The notes under the pieces were generated by a model. That model was not told the origin of the DNA, ran no database searches, and saw nothing but the letters and a program-made list of their open reading frames with translations. A DNA stretch of 64,000 bases from Echinicola rosea. Its GTDB lineage: Bacteria > Bacteroidota > Bacteroidia > Cytophagales > Cyclobacteriaceae. A program made the translations under genes and the position numbers. Shown one piece after another: positions 9,512 through 19,326 of the stretch (positions within the stretch are counted from its first letter, which is position 1; every line of letters starts with the position of its first letter). The stretch spans positions 4,182,501 to 4,246,500 of the forward strand of contig NZ_CP040106.1 in assembly GCF_005281475.1 (NCBI RefSeq), read 5' to 3'.

Positions 9512-12352
9512 TTAAAATTTAAATGTGAGTCCAGTAACTATTGGCTCATCATCATTACCAAAATAATTCTCCGTATTCCCGTGAGGCCCCATGGTGTCCG
9601 AATGTTGGAATTTGGTTCCTATGGCGGGGATGTTCTTGAGAAATGAAATATCTCCTTCCGGAAATTTCACGGTAACCCTACCATGTTGGTCTTCACTGGG
9701 AGCTTCTGGGGTCAACATCCTCATAAAAAGGTGCGGAGAATGGCTATAAACAGTAAAACCATTATTGTCTCTACCAATCACCTCTAACCAATACAGACTG
9801 GAATAAAAGCCTTTGAACTCGGGGTAATCATACGCTGTCTCTCCGGTAACGGTATTGTTATAGTCATTTTCCCAAACCTGAAACCTTGTGCCCTTCATCC
9901 GATTTCGCCATACTCGATAAGGACCATCTCCCAACCACTTCATGCCTTCAACGTCTTTTTCGGGAAAGGAAAAAGTAAAGCCCTTAAAGCCTTTCACCCT
10001 TTTCTCACCCTTCATTTCTACCCACAAATCGAGTAATCCGTTTGGATACACGGTCCACCTGACTATGTCCGAACTTAACTCCACATGGGTGGTCCATTCT
10101 GGGGTTTTGTCCCGCTCCTCGAAACGAACCGTAATCTCCACCTTATCTTCTGTGGCCTCTACCATTAGGGTATCCACTTTATCATCATGATCAAATAGTA
10201 TAGGGCCATTTTTTAATGGAATTAGCTTACCTTTTTTCATCACTTCTACCAAGAGCCCGTTTTCTTTGGAAAAGCTGTAATCTATTTCATTGGTACTGAC
10301 CTTAATTAACTTCCCTGATGCAGTGGAGGTCAACTTCCCTTCTGTCCCATAGTCCAGCCGGTGTTGGTGGTATTCGGCGGGAGACTGTACAGGATAGGAC
10401 CAAGTGTAAATTTCTTTTCCCTCTGGGTCAAAAGCTGTTAAATGTAACGCATCGGCCTCTTGCCATCCATCAGGCCTGTCAACGGATAGCTTTCCTTTTT
10501 CACCTGGAGCCATATCAGGAAATGTAACGGATTCCTCAAACAACACCTTACTTGGTTCGTTTGAACCTACCATTCCAAATCGCATCCATTTGGCCTTCAA
10601 TGTACATTCTGCCAGGTTGGTAAAATGGTGCCTGTTTTCCACACGAAAAACACCATTAAACCCCTCTCGGATGTTCCGCTCTTCAATATAAATGGGTGAC
10701 CATATTTCTTTTATGGTATAATAGCTTGCTTCTTTTTCCCCATAAGGTCCTACGATACCGTCGGCGGCATGATTTCCATCTGTGTCCAGTTTGCCATTTT
10801 TATCAGTCCTGACCACTGCCTCATCGGCAAAATCCCATAAAAAGCCTCCAGCGGACTGCGGTAAGTCCCACATCAGTTCCCAGTAATCTTCCAACCCTGC
10901 CCCATGACCTCCATCATATAATCCATGCAAAAACTCCGTGGGAAACAATATCTTTTCTTTGGCATACCCGTCATTGGCAAGGGCATGGTATGGGAAATAA
11001 TGTAGGGTATTGGTTTTATTGAAAATATTCCAAGGATGAATGACTTCCCGCTTTTGGATATCCCAAATGGCATAGTCATCATCCAGCTCTGTATTCCATC
11101 CGCTTTCATTGCCATTGGCCCATAACAAAATGGATGGGTGGTTCACATCCCTGACCACGGTCTCATTTACGATCTTCTCTCCTACTTCCGTATCCAAGTG
11201 AGGGCTATGCCAGGTACATACCTCATCGATCACAAATAATCCCAATGAATCGCAAACATCTAGAAAATGTACGTCAGGAGGATAATGGGACATCCTGACC
11301 GCATTCATGTTCATGTCTTTCATCATCTGCACATGCTCAATGCTTAGTTCCTTGGACGTGGTCCGGCCGGATGTGGGATAAAATGAATGGCGATTTACGC
11401 CTTTAAATTTAATTCGTTGCCCATTGACGTATATCCCGTCGCCTTCCAGCACTTCTACTGTACGGAATCCGATCCGCTCCTTGATTTCATGTAGGACATC
11501 CCCATTTTGATCTTCAATAGCCAAAGCCAACCAGTATAGATTGGGTTGCTCAGGATTCCACGTTTTGATGTCATCGGCTTGGGCATGGATCGACCATATT
11601 CCGGAAGATTTCTTTAGCTCTATGTCGTTCAGCTTCTGCACCAAGTCTCCTTTCATACTATACAAGTGCGCATTCACATCAGACGCATTTGGAGCATTCA
11701 GGTACAAATCGGCCCTAATCTCACCATTGGCCCCAGCATCGATGGCCACACGGTCAATGTGTTCTCCTGGAAGTGCCTCTAGGTAAACCGGGCGAAAAAC
11801 CCCTCCAAAAACCCAAAAATCAGCCTTGCGCTCTGCATAGTTAATACTTTCATTGGAAGATACTTTATCCACCCTTACTTCCAAAAGGTTCTCTTGGCCA
11901 CCAGGCTTCAACAAGTCCGTGATCGCATAGCTGAACTCATAGAATGCCCCTTGATGTATCTCTCCAGCCAGCTCCCCATTAATCCTTACCTCGGCATCGG
12001 TCATGACTCCCTCAAAGACGATTTTCACCTCCTTCTCTTTCCAATCCTTGGGCACAGAAAAGGTATGCTTGTAAAGGCCATACTCCTTGGCTCGTTCGTC
12101 CATAGGATCTTGTCCATAGTTATATGCGCCAAAACCTTGTTGTTCCCAACACGACGGAACCCCTATCCTCGTCCACTTACCGCTATTTCTTCCTTCCGAA
12201 CAAAAAAAGTCCCACTCCACCAAATCGTCTTTTCCTGTCCCCGACAAGTACTGCCTTTCGGTAATTGCCCCACTACTGCCCTGCCCATATCCTTCATAGC
12301 CTATGGTCACCAGTAAACCGATCAAAATTAATTTTAAACCTATTTTATACAT
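9512..12352 (-). CDS. GH2 beta-galactosidase-like enzyme
   Basis: 946 residues with a signal peptide (GLLVTIGYEGYGQG). The layout is that of LacZ-type GH2: jelly-roll domain (CWEQQGFGAYNYG), immunoglobulin-like domains, then a TIM barrel with FKGVNRHSFYPTSGR, the acid/base motif LLWANGNESGW and the nucleophile region LFPTEFLHG. A C-terminal beta-sandwich follows. It probably removes beta-linked galactose from the non-reducing end of galactan oligosaccharides in the periplasm, alternating with GH117. It is the first gene of the GH2-GH117-GH29 operon; a divergent promoter with three TAACGGT repeats lies upstream. Confidence 0.9.
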   Translation of the reverse strand: MYKIGLKLILIGLLVTIGYEGYGQGSSGAITERQYLSGTGKDDLVEWDFFCSEGRNSGKWTRIGVPSCWEQQGFGAYNYGQDPMDERAKEYGLYKHTFSVPKDWKEKEVKIVFEGVMTDAEVRINGELAGEIHQGAFYEFSYAITDLLKPGGQENLLEVRVDKVSSNESINYAERKADFWVFGGVFRPVYLEALPGEHIDRVAIDAGANGEIRADLYLNAPNASDVNAHLYSMKGDLVQKLNDIELKKSSGIWSIHAQADDIKTWNPEQPNLYWLALAIEDQNGDVLHEIKERIGFRTVEVLEGDGIYVNGQRIKFKGVNRHSFYPTSGRTTSKELSIEHVQMMKDMNMNAVRMSHYPPDVHFLDVCDSLGLFVIDEVCTWHSPHLDTEVGEKIVNETVVRDVNHPSILLWANGNESGWNTELDDDYAIWDIQKREVIHPWNIFNKTNTLHYFPYHALANDGYAKEKILFPTEFLHGLYDGGHGAGLEDYWELMWDLPQSAGGFLWDFADEAVVRTDKNGKLDTDGNHAADGIVGPYGEKEASYYTIKEIWSPIYIEERNIREGFNGVFRVENRHHFTNLAECTLKAKWMRFGMVGSNEPSKVLFEESVTFPDMAPGEKGKLSVDRPDGWQEADALHLTAFDPEGKEIYTWSYPVQSPAEYHQHRLDYGTEGKLTSTASGKLIKVSTNEIDYSFSKENGLLVEVMKKGKLIPLKNGPILFDHDDKVDTLMVEATEDKVEITVRFEERDKTPEWTTHVELSSDIVRWTVYPNGLLDLWVEMKGEKRVKGFKGFTFSFPEKDVEGMKWLGDGPYRVWRNRMKGTRFQVWENDYNNTVTGETAYDYPEFKGFYSSLYWLEVIGRDNNGFTVYSHSPHLFMRMLTPEAPSEDQHGRVTVKFPEGDISFLKNIPAIGTKFQHSDTMGPHGNTENYFGNDDEPIVTGLTFKF

Positions 12353-12421
12353 AACCTTTATTTGTTGACAGCCTTAATTCTTTCATGAAAATTAGTGCAT
12401 ACAGCGATAAAAAATTAACTT

Positions 12422-12451
12422 TAACGGTGCTTTAACGGTACCTATAACGGT
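12422..12451. promoter_or_regulatory. Three phased TAACGGT direct repeats
   Basis: TAACGGT occurs at 12422-12428, 12433-12439 and 12445-12451, spaced 11 and 12 bp, close to one helical turn each. The cluster lies in the 139-bp divergent gap between the GH2 operon and the membrane-tethered winged-helix gene. It is a likely activator or repressor site; the cognate protein is not known. Confidence 0.55.
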
Positions 12452-12491
12452 TAATATCCACAGCTAATCAACTGATAAATGCTTTAAACCC

Positions 12492-13646
12492 ATGAACCTT
12501 TCAAATGAGGCTAAACTTGAGATAGCCGAAAAGATCCTTAGGAGCGAAACATTCAAAAATGCTCCAACAAGTACCGCACTTTTGCGTTACCTTGTTCAGG
12601 CTGAACTAAAAGACCAGGTACTAAAGGAAAGTATCATTGACGTAGAATTTTTTGGAGGAGATCCCGGAAGCGAAAAAATCAATCCTCGTGTCAGGGTAAA
12701 CATCTTCAACTTAAGAAAAAAACTGGCTGATTATTATAAAACGGAAGGCGCTGGTGATCAATTCATCATCTTACTGGAGAAAGGCCAATATCAACTAAAA
12801 TACCAATCGGGGCCAAAGGCAAATAATGCTAAAAAAAGCTGGAAGCCATCATTGCACCAGGGTTTACTGCTGCTTTTGTCCTTAACTATTTGTGGCTTGC
12901 TTTTTTTCTTTTTGTCCAATACCAAACCAAAAGTGTGGAAAGGCTTTATTAACAATGGCCATGCTACCAATTTATATATCGGTGATGCCTTTGGCTACAG
13001 CGGGAAGACCATTTCCGGCCTTAACGGTTGGACGAGGGATTTCGACATTAACAGCTTGGATGATTACTATAAGATGCTGGAAGACAAGCCACAGTTAAAG
13101 CAATTGACCTCTCCTACAGACTACAATTACTCCACGCGAATGGCCGAAAATGCCACTCATGATTTGGCCAGGTTTTTTACTTTATTGAATACTGATTTTG
13201 TCATAAAATACGCCACCCATGCCTCATTTGTGGATATAAAAAAAGAAAACACCATATATATTGGTAGGTTAAAAGATCAAAAGAACTTTCTCTACCTATT
13301 CAATGAAGGGAATCGGGACTTCCAGATAATAGACAACCAAATTCATTTCTCAGGAAACGGCAACTTTTCGGACACTACCTTCATGACCAATATCGGCTAT
13401 AAAGAAAATGACCTGGCACTGGTCTCCCGAATGCCCGGCCCAAATGACACTGAACAGTTCTTCTTTTTCTCCAATCACGATATTGGTGTAATGGCCACCG
13501 TGGAATATTTCACCAACCTTGACTCCTTGGAGTCCTTTACCCAAAAACACCTAATGGACAACACATATTTCACCGCAATATTCAAGGCCAAAGGCAAAGA
13601 AAGGACTAACTTAAGCTTAGAGGAAATTTTGGTGGTGCCTTTTTAA
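12492..13646 (+). CDS. Membrane-tethered winged-helix sensor-regulator
   Basis: 384 residues. Residues about 1-105 form a winged-helix-like domain with the signature NPRVRVNIFNLRKKLADYY and ending FIILLEKGQYQLKY, seen in many bacterial one-protein regulators. One hydrophobic helix follows (about 122-142, LLLLLSLTICGLLFFFL), then about 240 residues likely outside the membrane. The topology predicts cytoplasmic DNA binding coupled to periplasmic sensing, like ToxR/CadC in principle but with a different domain. It is divergent to the GH2-GH117-GH29 operon, so it is a good candidate for sensing released galactan oligosaccharides. The periplasmic domain is unrecognised. Confidence 0.7.
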   Translation: MNLSNEAKLEIAEKILRSETFKNAPTSTALLRYLVQAELKDQVLKESIIDVEFFGGDPGSEKINPRVRVNIFNLRKKLADYYKTEGAGDQFIILLEKGQYQLKYQSGPKANNAKKSWKPSLHQGLLLLLSLTICGLLFFFLSNTKPKVWKGFINNGHATNLYIGDAFGYSGKTISGLNGWTRDFDINSLDDYYKMLEDKPQLKQLTSPTDYNYSTRMAENATHDLARFFTLLNTDFVIKYATHASFVDIKKENTIYIGRLKDQKNFLYLFNEGNRDFQIIDNQIHFSGNGNFSDTTFMTNIGYKENDLALVSRMPGPNDTEQFFFFSNHDIGVMATVEYFTNLDSLESFTQKHLMDNTYFTAIFKAKGKERTNLSLEEILVVPF

Positions 13647-13702
13647 AGAATAGCCGGTTAAAGATCACTCCTACTTGCTTGCAACAATCACTTTCCATAA
13701 AT

Positions 13703-14662
13703 TTATTCACTAAACGGGCGACTCGAAACCTTATCATGAGTCGGAAAATCTACAGGTACTTGCTGGGTAACTTCACCTGTGGCCGCCCACTCGGTGCCAC
13801 GTAGAAGCGTAGTGATAAAACCTACCCCCTCCATTGACCTTTGGTCGTGTCCCAAGGTGGTGTGAAAAACCCTGCCATCTCCGTAAGAAAGGGCCATTAG
13901 CACTGGCTCATGACGGCCTTCTCCTCCTTCACGTGTCAGGTCTTCACCCGTGGCAAGCACGATCATGTTTTTGGCAGGTCCACGCATATGGGCATAGCAC
14001 TCGTCGGGCGCCCCGAGCCATTGACGGGGTAGGTCTTTAGTGATCGCATGCTCCTCTCTGAGGGTTATCTGGAAAGAGTGGCGTTTTCCATGGCGACCTG
14101 CTGCGCCAGGGGAATGATCCTCTATCCGTTCACCCTCTTCGTTAAAGTACACATATGGGCCCCATTGTTCGTTCCTGCCGCCCCAGCCACCAATTCCAGT
14201 CATTTCATTATAGGCATCCCATCCGGGGAAACTATTATCAGCTGCATGAACAGACACAAAACCTCCCCCATTCTGCACGTATTCTTCAAAGGCTTGCTGG
14301 GTTTCCTCTGGCCAAGGGGCTGCTTTCCAACCAAAATTAGAGATGACCACATCATAATCTGAAAAGCGGGGAGCAAAATTGGGATCAGCTTTCGGCTCAT
14401 CAAGGTGCTCACCCGAAACCACATCCACATGATCCAAATAAGCGGCTTGTGATTCCCCTTTCCACAAATATTTTGTACGGGCTACATCTACCAAAAACAA
14501 CCCGGTATTCTCCAGATAGGTTTTCATCATTACAGTGGTCTTAGGCCAAGCCTGATGGTTATTTTGACCATCTACGATCAACACGTTGATTTTACCTGGT
14601 ACTTGAAAAGCACTTGACACATGGGCCAATATCAATAAAACAAGACAAAGGGTATATTTCAT
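13703..14662 (-). CDS. ThuA-like domain protein, secreted
   Basis: 319 residues with a signal peptide (LCLVLLILAHVSSAFQ). The rest matches the ThuA family, a glutamine-amidotransferase-like fold: INVLIVDGQNNHQAWPKT, VVISNFGWKAAPWP, GGGFVSVHAADNSF and GRVFHTTLGHD. ThuA-like proteins accompany many sugar-utilization genes in Bacteroidetes and Planctomycetes, but their biochemical role is mostly unknown. It is transcribed towards the winged-helix gene and stands 195 bp before the enolase-superfamily gene on the same strand. Confidence 0.85.
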   Translation of the reverse strand: MKYTLCLVLLILAHVSSAFQVPGKINVLIVDGQNNHQAWPKTTVMMKTYLENTGLFLVDVARTKYLWKGESQAAYLDHVDVVSGEHLDEPKADPNFAPRFSDYDVVISNFGWKAAPWPEETQQAFEEYVQNGGGFVSVHAADNSFPGWDAYNEMTGIGGWGGRNEQWGPYVYFNEEGERIEDHSPGAAGRHGKRHSFQITLREEHAITKDLPRQWLGAPDECYAHMRGPAKNMIVLATGEDLTREGGEGRHEPVLMALSYGDGRVFHTTLGHDQRSMEGVGFITTLLRGTEWAATGEVTQQVPVDFPTHDKVSSRPFSE

Positions 14663-14856
14663 GTTATATGGGAGTTAATTTGTCCAGTTAAACTTAAAAA
14701 AATAAAAAATACTTATCCCAATCTCTCCCGTTTTATAAACAGGGGTGATATACTTTTGAACATTTGACTTATTGGCTAAAAGGGATGGCATGATTGCTTC
14801 ATTTTACCATAGTAGACACTTAAACCAAGTAGTTCACACAATAGTACAAGTCCCGC

Positions 14857-16026
14857 TTACCAATTGGTAAAACTTCCGTCCTTTCGTTTTAAATGAGGCA
14901 CTTCCAAAAAACGAAACTCTTCCTCCTGCAGCAATGCTTCATTTACTTCCACCCCTAAACCGACGGTCTCGGGAACCTCATACCGGTTTTTCTTTAATAA
15001 TGGTTGTTGTGTATAAATCCTTGGATCATTGGTCCCCATTTGTTCAGCCTGGGTATTGATTTCTTCCAGCCAATTAAAATTGGTACACGAGGCCGCCAAG
15101 TGAATAGAAGCGGCTGTACAAATCGGCCCTAGGGGGTTGTGAGGCATTAGGTCTATATAATGCGCCTCCGCCATGGCCGCCACTTTTTTGGACTCTGTCA
15201 GCCCTCCGACGTTACACACATCCAACCTGATAAACTGGGTCAAATTGCTTTCGATATAGGGCAGAAACTGCCATTTACTGCTAAATTCCTCCCCTATGGC
15301 AAAAGGAACATTGATCAACTGTCTAAGTGACTGATAGGCTTGTGGGCTTTCATCCCTAATGGGCTCTTCAATAAAATCCAATGTGCCGGTTGGCATTTTA
15401 TGGATGAATGATGCCGTCTCAGGTACCGACAACCTATGGTGGTAATCAATACCAATCACCACATTGCTGCCTACTTTTTTCCTTAGCGCTGACACCCATT
15501 CCGATAGCTCGCCAATGGATTCCCTTGGCTCAAAAGTCCGCCCATCCTCAGAACTTTCATACTCTGCTGGTGCCAACCGAAGCACCTTCCAACCAACTTT
15601 CAATAAAATATCCGCTTTTTCAAACAATTCGTCACGGGATTTAAACCGCAAGGACGCAAAACACTCCACATGCTCTCTTTGCTTGCCTCCCAAAAGCTCG
15701 AAAACCGGAATTTGTAAAAGCTTCCCCTTGATATCGTATAACGCTAGGTCGATTGCTGAGATAGCCGCGGCCAATACCCTTCCACCTTCAAAATACTGGC
15801 TTCTGTACATCTCCTGCCATGCGGCCTCTATTCGTAAAGGATCTTTCCCTACAAGAAATTCCCTGTAATGGTTTATGGCTCCAATGACAGCTTGCTCTCG
15901 TGTGGATAGGCCAGAGGCTCCCCAACCATACACGCCATTGGTCAATTCGATTTTTGCCAAAAGTTGGTTTCCACTACCAATTTTCACTGGGTAGCAAATG
16001 ATATTCTCGATTTTCACGCTTTTCAT
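14857..16026 (-). CDS. Enolase-superfamily sugar-acid dehydratase/cycloisomerase
   Basis: About 389 residues from the Met at 16026 (MKSVKIENIICYPV); an upstream in-frame Met at 16074 adds 16 residues and is less family-like. Mandelate-racemase subgroup metal ligands are visible: GIDYHHR (Asp), DFIEEPI (Glu) and AIGEEF (Glu), then LMPHNPLGPI with the catalytic His. The last motif is shared with galactonate dehydratase. Given GH117 nearby and an aldolase downstream, 3,6-anhydro-L-galactonate cycloisomerase is the favoured role; galactonate-type dehydratase is the alternative. Divergent from the MFS/aldolase pair. Confidence 0.8.
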   Translation of the reverse strand: MKSVKIENIICYPVKIGSGNQLLAKIELTNGVYGWGASGLSTREQAVIGAINHYREFLVGKDPLRIEAAWQEMYRSQYFEGGRVLAAAISAIDLALYDIKGKLLQIPVFELLGGKQREHVECFASLRFKSRDELFEKADILLKVGWKVLRLAPAEYESSEDGRTFEPRESIGELSEWVSALRKKVGSNVVIGIDYHHRLSVPETASFIHKMPTGTLDFIEEPIRDESPQAYQSLRQLINVPFAIGEEFSSKWQFLPYIESNLTQFIRLDVCNVGGLTESKKVAAMAEAHYIDLMPHNPLGPICTAASIHLAASCTNFNWLEEINTQAEQMGTNDPRIYTQQPLLKKNRYEVPETVGLGVEVNEALLQEEEFRFLEVPHLKRKDGSFTNW

Positions 16027-16262
16027 GGCTCCGTCTCTTTTTTGATAAAAGTGCATAAAATGTACTGATACCACTAATACAGATTGTCATTTCTGTCTCA
16101 CTTATCGTTAAAGTAATAAAATCCAAACTAGACAAAAACTCAACACACCACACCTCATCCGGCATAAACAGGGTTTTAAACGCTTAGCTACGCATCTTTG
16201 AACATATGTGGCAAAAGGATCACTCCGGATCACCTAACTTACTCTTTCATTACAATTCAACA

Positions 16263-17552
16263 ATGCCCCATTATTCCAAAAAACGATACAGGATATTGGC
16301 TATGGTTTTCATTACCGTAGTGATCAACTACCTGGACAGAAGTAATATTTCTGTTGCTGCTTTTGCCATTGCTGAGGACCTCGACATTACGTCCGTTCAG
16401 ATGGGCTATATTTTTTCTGCATTTGCGGTTACCTATTCGGCCATGCAGATCCCAGGTGGCATCATTGTCGATTATATAAAACCAAGAGTACTCTATCCTA
16501 GCATCCTTACCTTGTGGTCACTGGCTACATTGGTGCAGGGATTTTTGAGCTCTCTTGGTGGGTTTATAGCCAGCCGGGCAGCGATCGGGGTTTTTGAATC
16601 CCCTTCATATCCGGAAAACAATAAAATAATCACGAAATGGTTTCCTGAAAATGAAAGGGCCACCGCCATTGCCATCTACACATCAGGGCAATTTATTGGC
16701 CTTGCCTTTTTGACTCCAGCACTGGTACTAATACAGGATAAGCTCGGTTGGCGGGGCCTGTTTATCATATCAGGGATCATCGGTATAGTTTGGGCCATTG
16801 TGTGGTTTTTCTTTTATAAAGACCCTCCAGAACAAGCCCCAAATGATACAGAAAAACCAGCTACTACTGAGAACAAAAGTGAAGAAAACGACATCACCCC
16901 GATAAACCCCTCATTTAAGTGGGACGACCTTAAAGAAGCTTTTATCCACAGGAAATTATGGGGAGTATATATCGGTCAGTTTTGCTTGGGCTCCCTATTT
17001 ATTTTCTTCCTTACATGGTTTCCCACTTACTTGGTAAAATACCGGGGCTTGGATTTCATAGAGTCCGGTTTTCTGGCTTCTATTCCGTTTTTGGCAGCTT
17101 TTGCAGGGGTGCTAATATCAGGATTTTCGTCAGACTTCATGGTTAAAAAGGGCTTTTCCAATGAGTTTTCCAGAAAAGCTCCCATTATTTTGGGAATGGT
17201 GCTTTCTACTGGAATTATTGCTGCCAATTTCACGGATAACACCGCTTGGGTCATCACGTTCTTGGCCATAGCATTTTTTGGAAATGGCCTGGCCTCTATT
17301 TCTTGGGTATTTATATCACTACTCTCTCCCAAAAACCTGATCGGGTTAATTGGGGGCGTATTCAACTTCATTGGTGGCTCATCTGCCGCATTGACTCCGA
17401 TAATTATAGGCTACTTGGTAGAAGATGGAGATTTCGAACCTGCCCTCTATTTTATAGGTTCCATGGCAACTGTGGGCTTTTTAAGTTATTTATTTCTAGT
17501 AGGAAAAGTCGAGAGGATCAAACCGAAACTATCCTCTTCAGACTTGAACTAA
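16263..17552 (+). CDS. MFS transporter (sugar-acid/anion:cation symporter type)
   Basis: About 430 residues from Met at 16263; the frame can start at 16206, but MPHYSKKRYRILAMVF gives a normal first helix. Motifs INYLDRSNISVAA and the loop after helix 2 (GGIIVDYIKPRV) match the ACS family of MFS symporters that import hexuronates, galactonate and related acids. Twelve helices with a charged central loop (residues about 215-235) are evident. It precedes the KDPG-type aldolase by 24 bp, so the pair probably imports and degrades a sugar acid from the same pathway as the divergent enolase-superfamily enzyme. Confidence 0.88.
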   Translation: MPHYSKKRYRILAMVFITVVINYLDRSNISVAAFAIAEDLDITSVQMGYIFSAFAVTYSAMQIPGGIIVDYIKPRVLYPSILTLWSLATLVQGFLSSLGGFIASRAAIGVFESPSYPENNKIITKWFPENERATAIAIYTSGQFIGLAFLTPALVLIQDKLGWRGLFIISGIIGIVWAIVWFFFYKDPPEQAPNDTEKPATTENKSEENDITPINPSFKWDDLKEAFIHRKLWGVYIGQFCLGSLFIFFLTWFPTYLVKYRGLDFIESGFLASIPFLAAFAGVLISGFSSDFMVKKGFSNEFSRKAPIILGMVLSTGIIAANFTDNTAWVITFLAIAFFGNGLASISWVFISLLSPKNLIGLIGGVFNFIGGSSAALTPIIIGYLVEDGDFEPALYFIGSMATVGFLSYLFLVGKVERIKPKLSSSDLN

Positions 17553-17576
17553 TAAACAACCTAAACACGTTAAAAG

Positions 17577-18227
17577 ATGGAAAAAGAGTTTTCAGAAGAG
17601 AATTTCAAACGTTCGCCCATTATAGGAATATTAAGAGGGTATACCTTGGATGACACCCTTCGGATAGCAGAAGTATTTCAAAAATCCGGTTTGACCACAT
17701 TAGAAATCACCTTAAATACGCCCAATGCACTGGAAATCATATCCAAGACCAAACAGCATTTTGGTTCTGGATTAAACATTGGTGCAGGCACGGTCTGCAA
17801 TGTCGATGACGTGAACAATGCCCATCAGGCCGGTGCTCAGTTTATGGTCGCCCCGATCACGGATAAGGAAGTTATTGCCCATTGTTCATCTATCAACATC
17901 CCTATATTCCCAGGGGCACTGACTCCTACTGAAATCTACCAAGCATGGGCTGGTGGCGCCCGGATGGTCAAGCTTTTTCCCGGAGGGACCTTCTCCCCCA
18001 GCTTCATCAAGGATGTCTTGGCCCCACTTGACCAAATCGAAATAATGCCCACTGGTGGAGTGACCTATGAAAACATGGAGGAGTTTTACCAAGCCGGCGC
18101 CAAGGCTTTCGGAATGGGAAACAACCTTTTTCATCCCGACCTTATCAAAAGGAAAGAATGGCAGCTCCTTCTCGACCATTTCGTCAAACACAAAAAATTA
18201 ATAGAAAATCTACAAAATCAATTTTAA
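17577..18227 (+). CDS. KDPG/KDPGal (4-hydroxy-2-oxoglutarate) aldolase
   Basis: 216 residues, the normal length for class I Eda-type aldolases. Motifs: PIIGILRG, LTTLEITLNTPNA (catalytic Glu), INIGAGTV-like NIGAGTVCN, PGALTPTEI and the Schiff-base lysine in ARMVKLFPGG, then IMPTGGV. It splits 2-keto-3-deoxy-6-phospho-sugar acids to pyruvate and glyceraldehyde 3-phosphate. That is the last step after an enolase-superfamily dehydratase or cycloisomerase, as in anhydrogalactose, galactonate or uronate catabolism. The required keto-deoxy sugar kinase is not in this window. Confidence 0.88.
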   Translation: MEKEFSEENFKRSPIIGILRGYTLDDTLRIAEVFQKSGLTTLEITLNTPNALEIISKTKQHFGSGLNIGAGTVCNVDDVNNAHQAGAQFMVAPITDKEVIAHCSSINIPIFPGALTPTEIYQAWAGGARMVKLFPGGTFSPSFIKDVLAPLDQIEIMPTGGVTYENMEEFYQAGAKAFGMGNNLFHPDLIKRKEWQLLLDHFVKHKKLIENLQNQF

Positions 18228-18350
18228 CCGATGATTTTAATTATCAATGAACTACCCCGACGCCAAGCGATCGAGGTATCACAATAATGCTAATTGATTT
18301 GTATATGAAATTTTGTTTTTCTAATTTCCTTGATTCTTTTCGTAAGCCTA

Positions 18351-18665
18351 AATCACTTCTTCAATAGCACATTGACTAACTATTTCGATGTAAAATCCAT
18401 TTGTCCAAAATTTCTCACCCCACAACTTAGCCTTGAGTTTGAGAAACCTCTTGAAAAATTCTTTTGCCATAATACTTTTCAACATCGTTATCATCTTTGA
18501 AACTGAATAACTCGGACCACTTTAAACTAAAAAATGAACAAGGTCCGGTTCGTGCCGTATCTCCACAAAATGCACATCATAGTGCTCCGAAAAATCCAAA
18601 CAGATTTTCTTTAAACCTGACCTCTTTTATCACTGATTTCCTGTACTTCAATGAAAAAACCAGAT
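18351..18665 (-). pseudogene. Degenerate IS200/IS605 TnpA transposase
   Basis: Minus-strand translation gives pieces of a Y1 transposase in different frames: HYDVHFVEIRHEPDLVHFLV, then TMLKSIMAKEFFKRFLKLK and KLWGEKFWTNGFYIE. Family members read HVH in the HUH motif where this copy has LVH, so the first metal-binding histidine is lost, and the frame is broken. It is a dead insertion-sequence fossil. It lies in a 778-bp gap after the aldolase gene; the rest of that gap (18666-19005) shows nothing I recognise. Confidence 0.7.
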
Positions 18666-19005
18666 GATATTACAATAGTGACTAATGATCTCCTATTTCT
18701 CAAAAGGATTAAACCATAAACAATAGCTTTATTGATAAGGCAATTGTTTTTCTTATATTAGTATCACCAAATAGCATAAAAACACCTCAAATTTATTGGG
18801 ACCTATTCGGTGACCCTACTTTTCGAAATTGGTATAAATAATTAAAAATCAATCGATTGAAGATAAAGGTGATAATCCCGCCACTCCCCAATAAATTTTA
18901 GTTCTGACATTTTTTTGACCCTACTACGGTTGTACTGGTGAATTTCAAAATGAATAAAAAACTAATATTAATCATTGGTTAATATGGCTAAACTAAATTC
19001 AAAAC

Positions 19006-19302
19006 ATGGAATTCAACCTACAATCCTTTAAAGAAATGGCCAGGCAACTGGATGCCTTGAATAGAAAGATAGACCAGCTAGTGGATCAAACGCATTCTGA
19101 ATATGGCAGCGAGGTCATGTCGATTGATGAGGCAGCCAAGTTTTTAAAGCTTACCAAATCGACCCTTTACAAAAAGACATCATTGAATGAAATTCCCTTT
19201 TGCAAAACAGGAAAAGTCATCGTCTTTTTCAAGAAAGATTTGGTAGAGTGGTTAAAAGACCATCGTGTCAAAGCATTGGGTAGTTTCATCCTCCAAAAAT
19301 AA
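19006..19302 (+). CDS. Excisionase-like helix-turn-helix protein
   Basis: 98 residues. A coiled N-terminal segment is followed by a MerR/Xis-type helix-turn-helix (MSIDEAAKFLKLTKSTLYKK) and KTGKVIVFFKKDLVEWL, the usual excisionase-like wing. Such proteins accompany Bacteroidetes tyrosine integrases. It is convergent with the integrase at 19327 and probably belongs to the same element remnant. Confidence 0.75.
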   Translation: MEFNLQSFKEMARQLDALNRKIDQLVDQTHSEYGSEVMSIDEAAKFLKLTKSTLYKKTSLNEIPFCKTGKVIVFFKKDLVEWLKDHRVKALGSFILQK

Positions 19303-19326
19303 GTAGCACCAAAAATTTAAGCTGGT

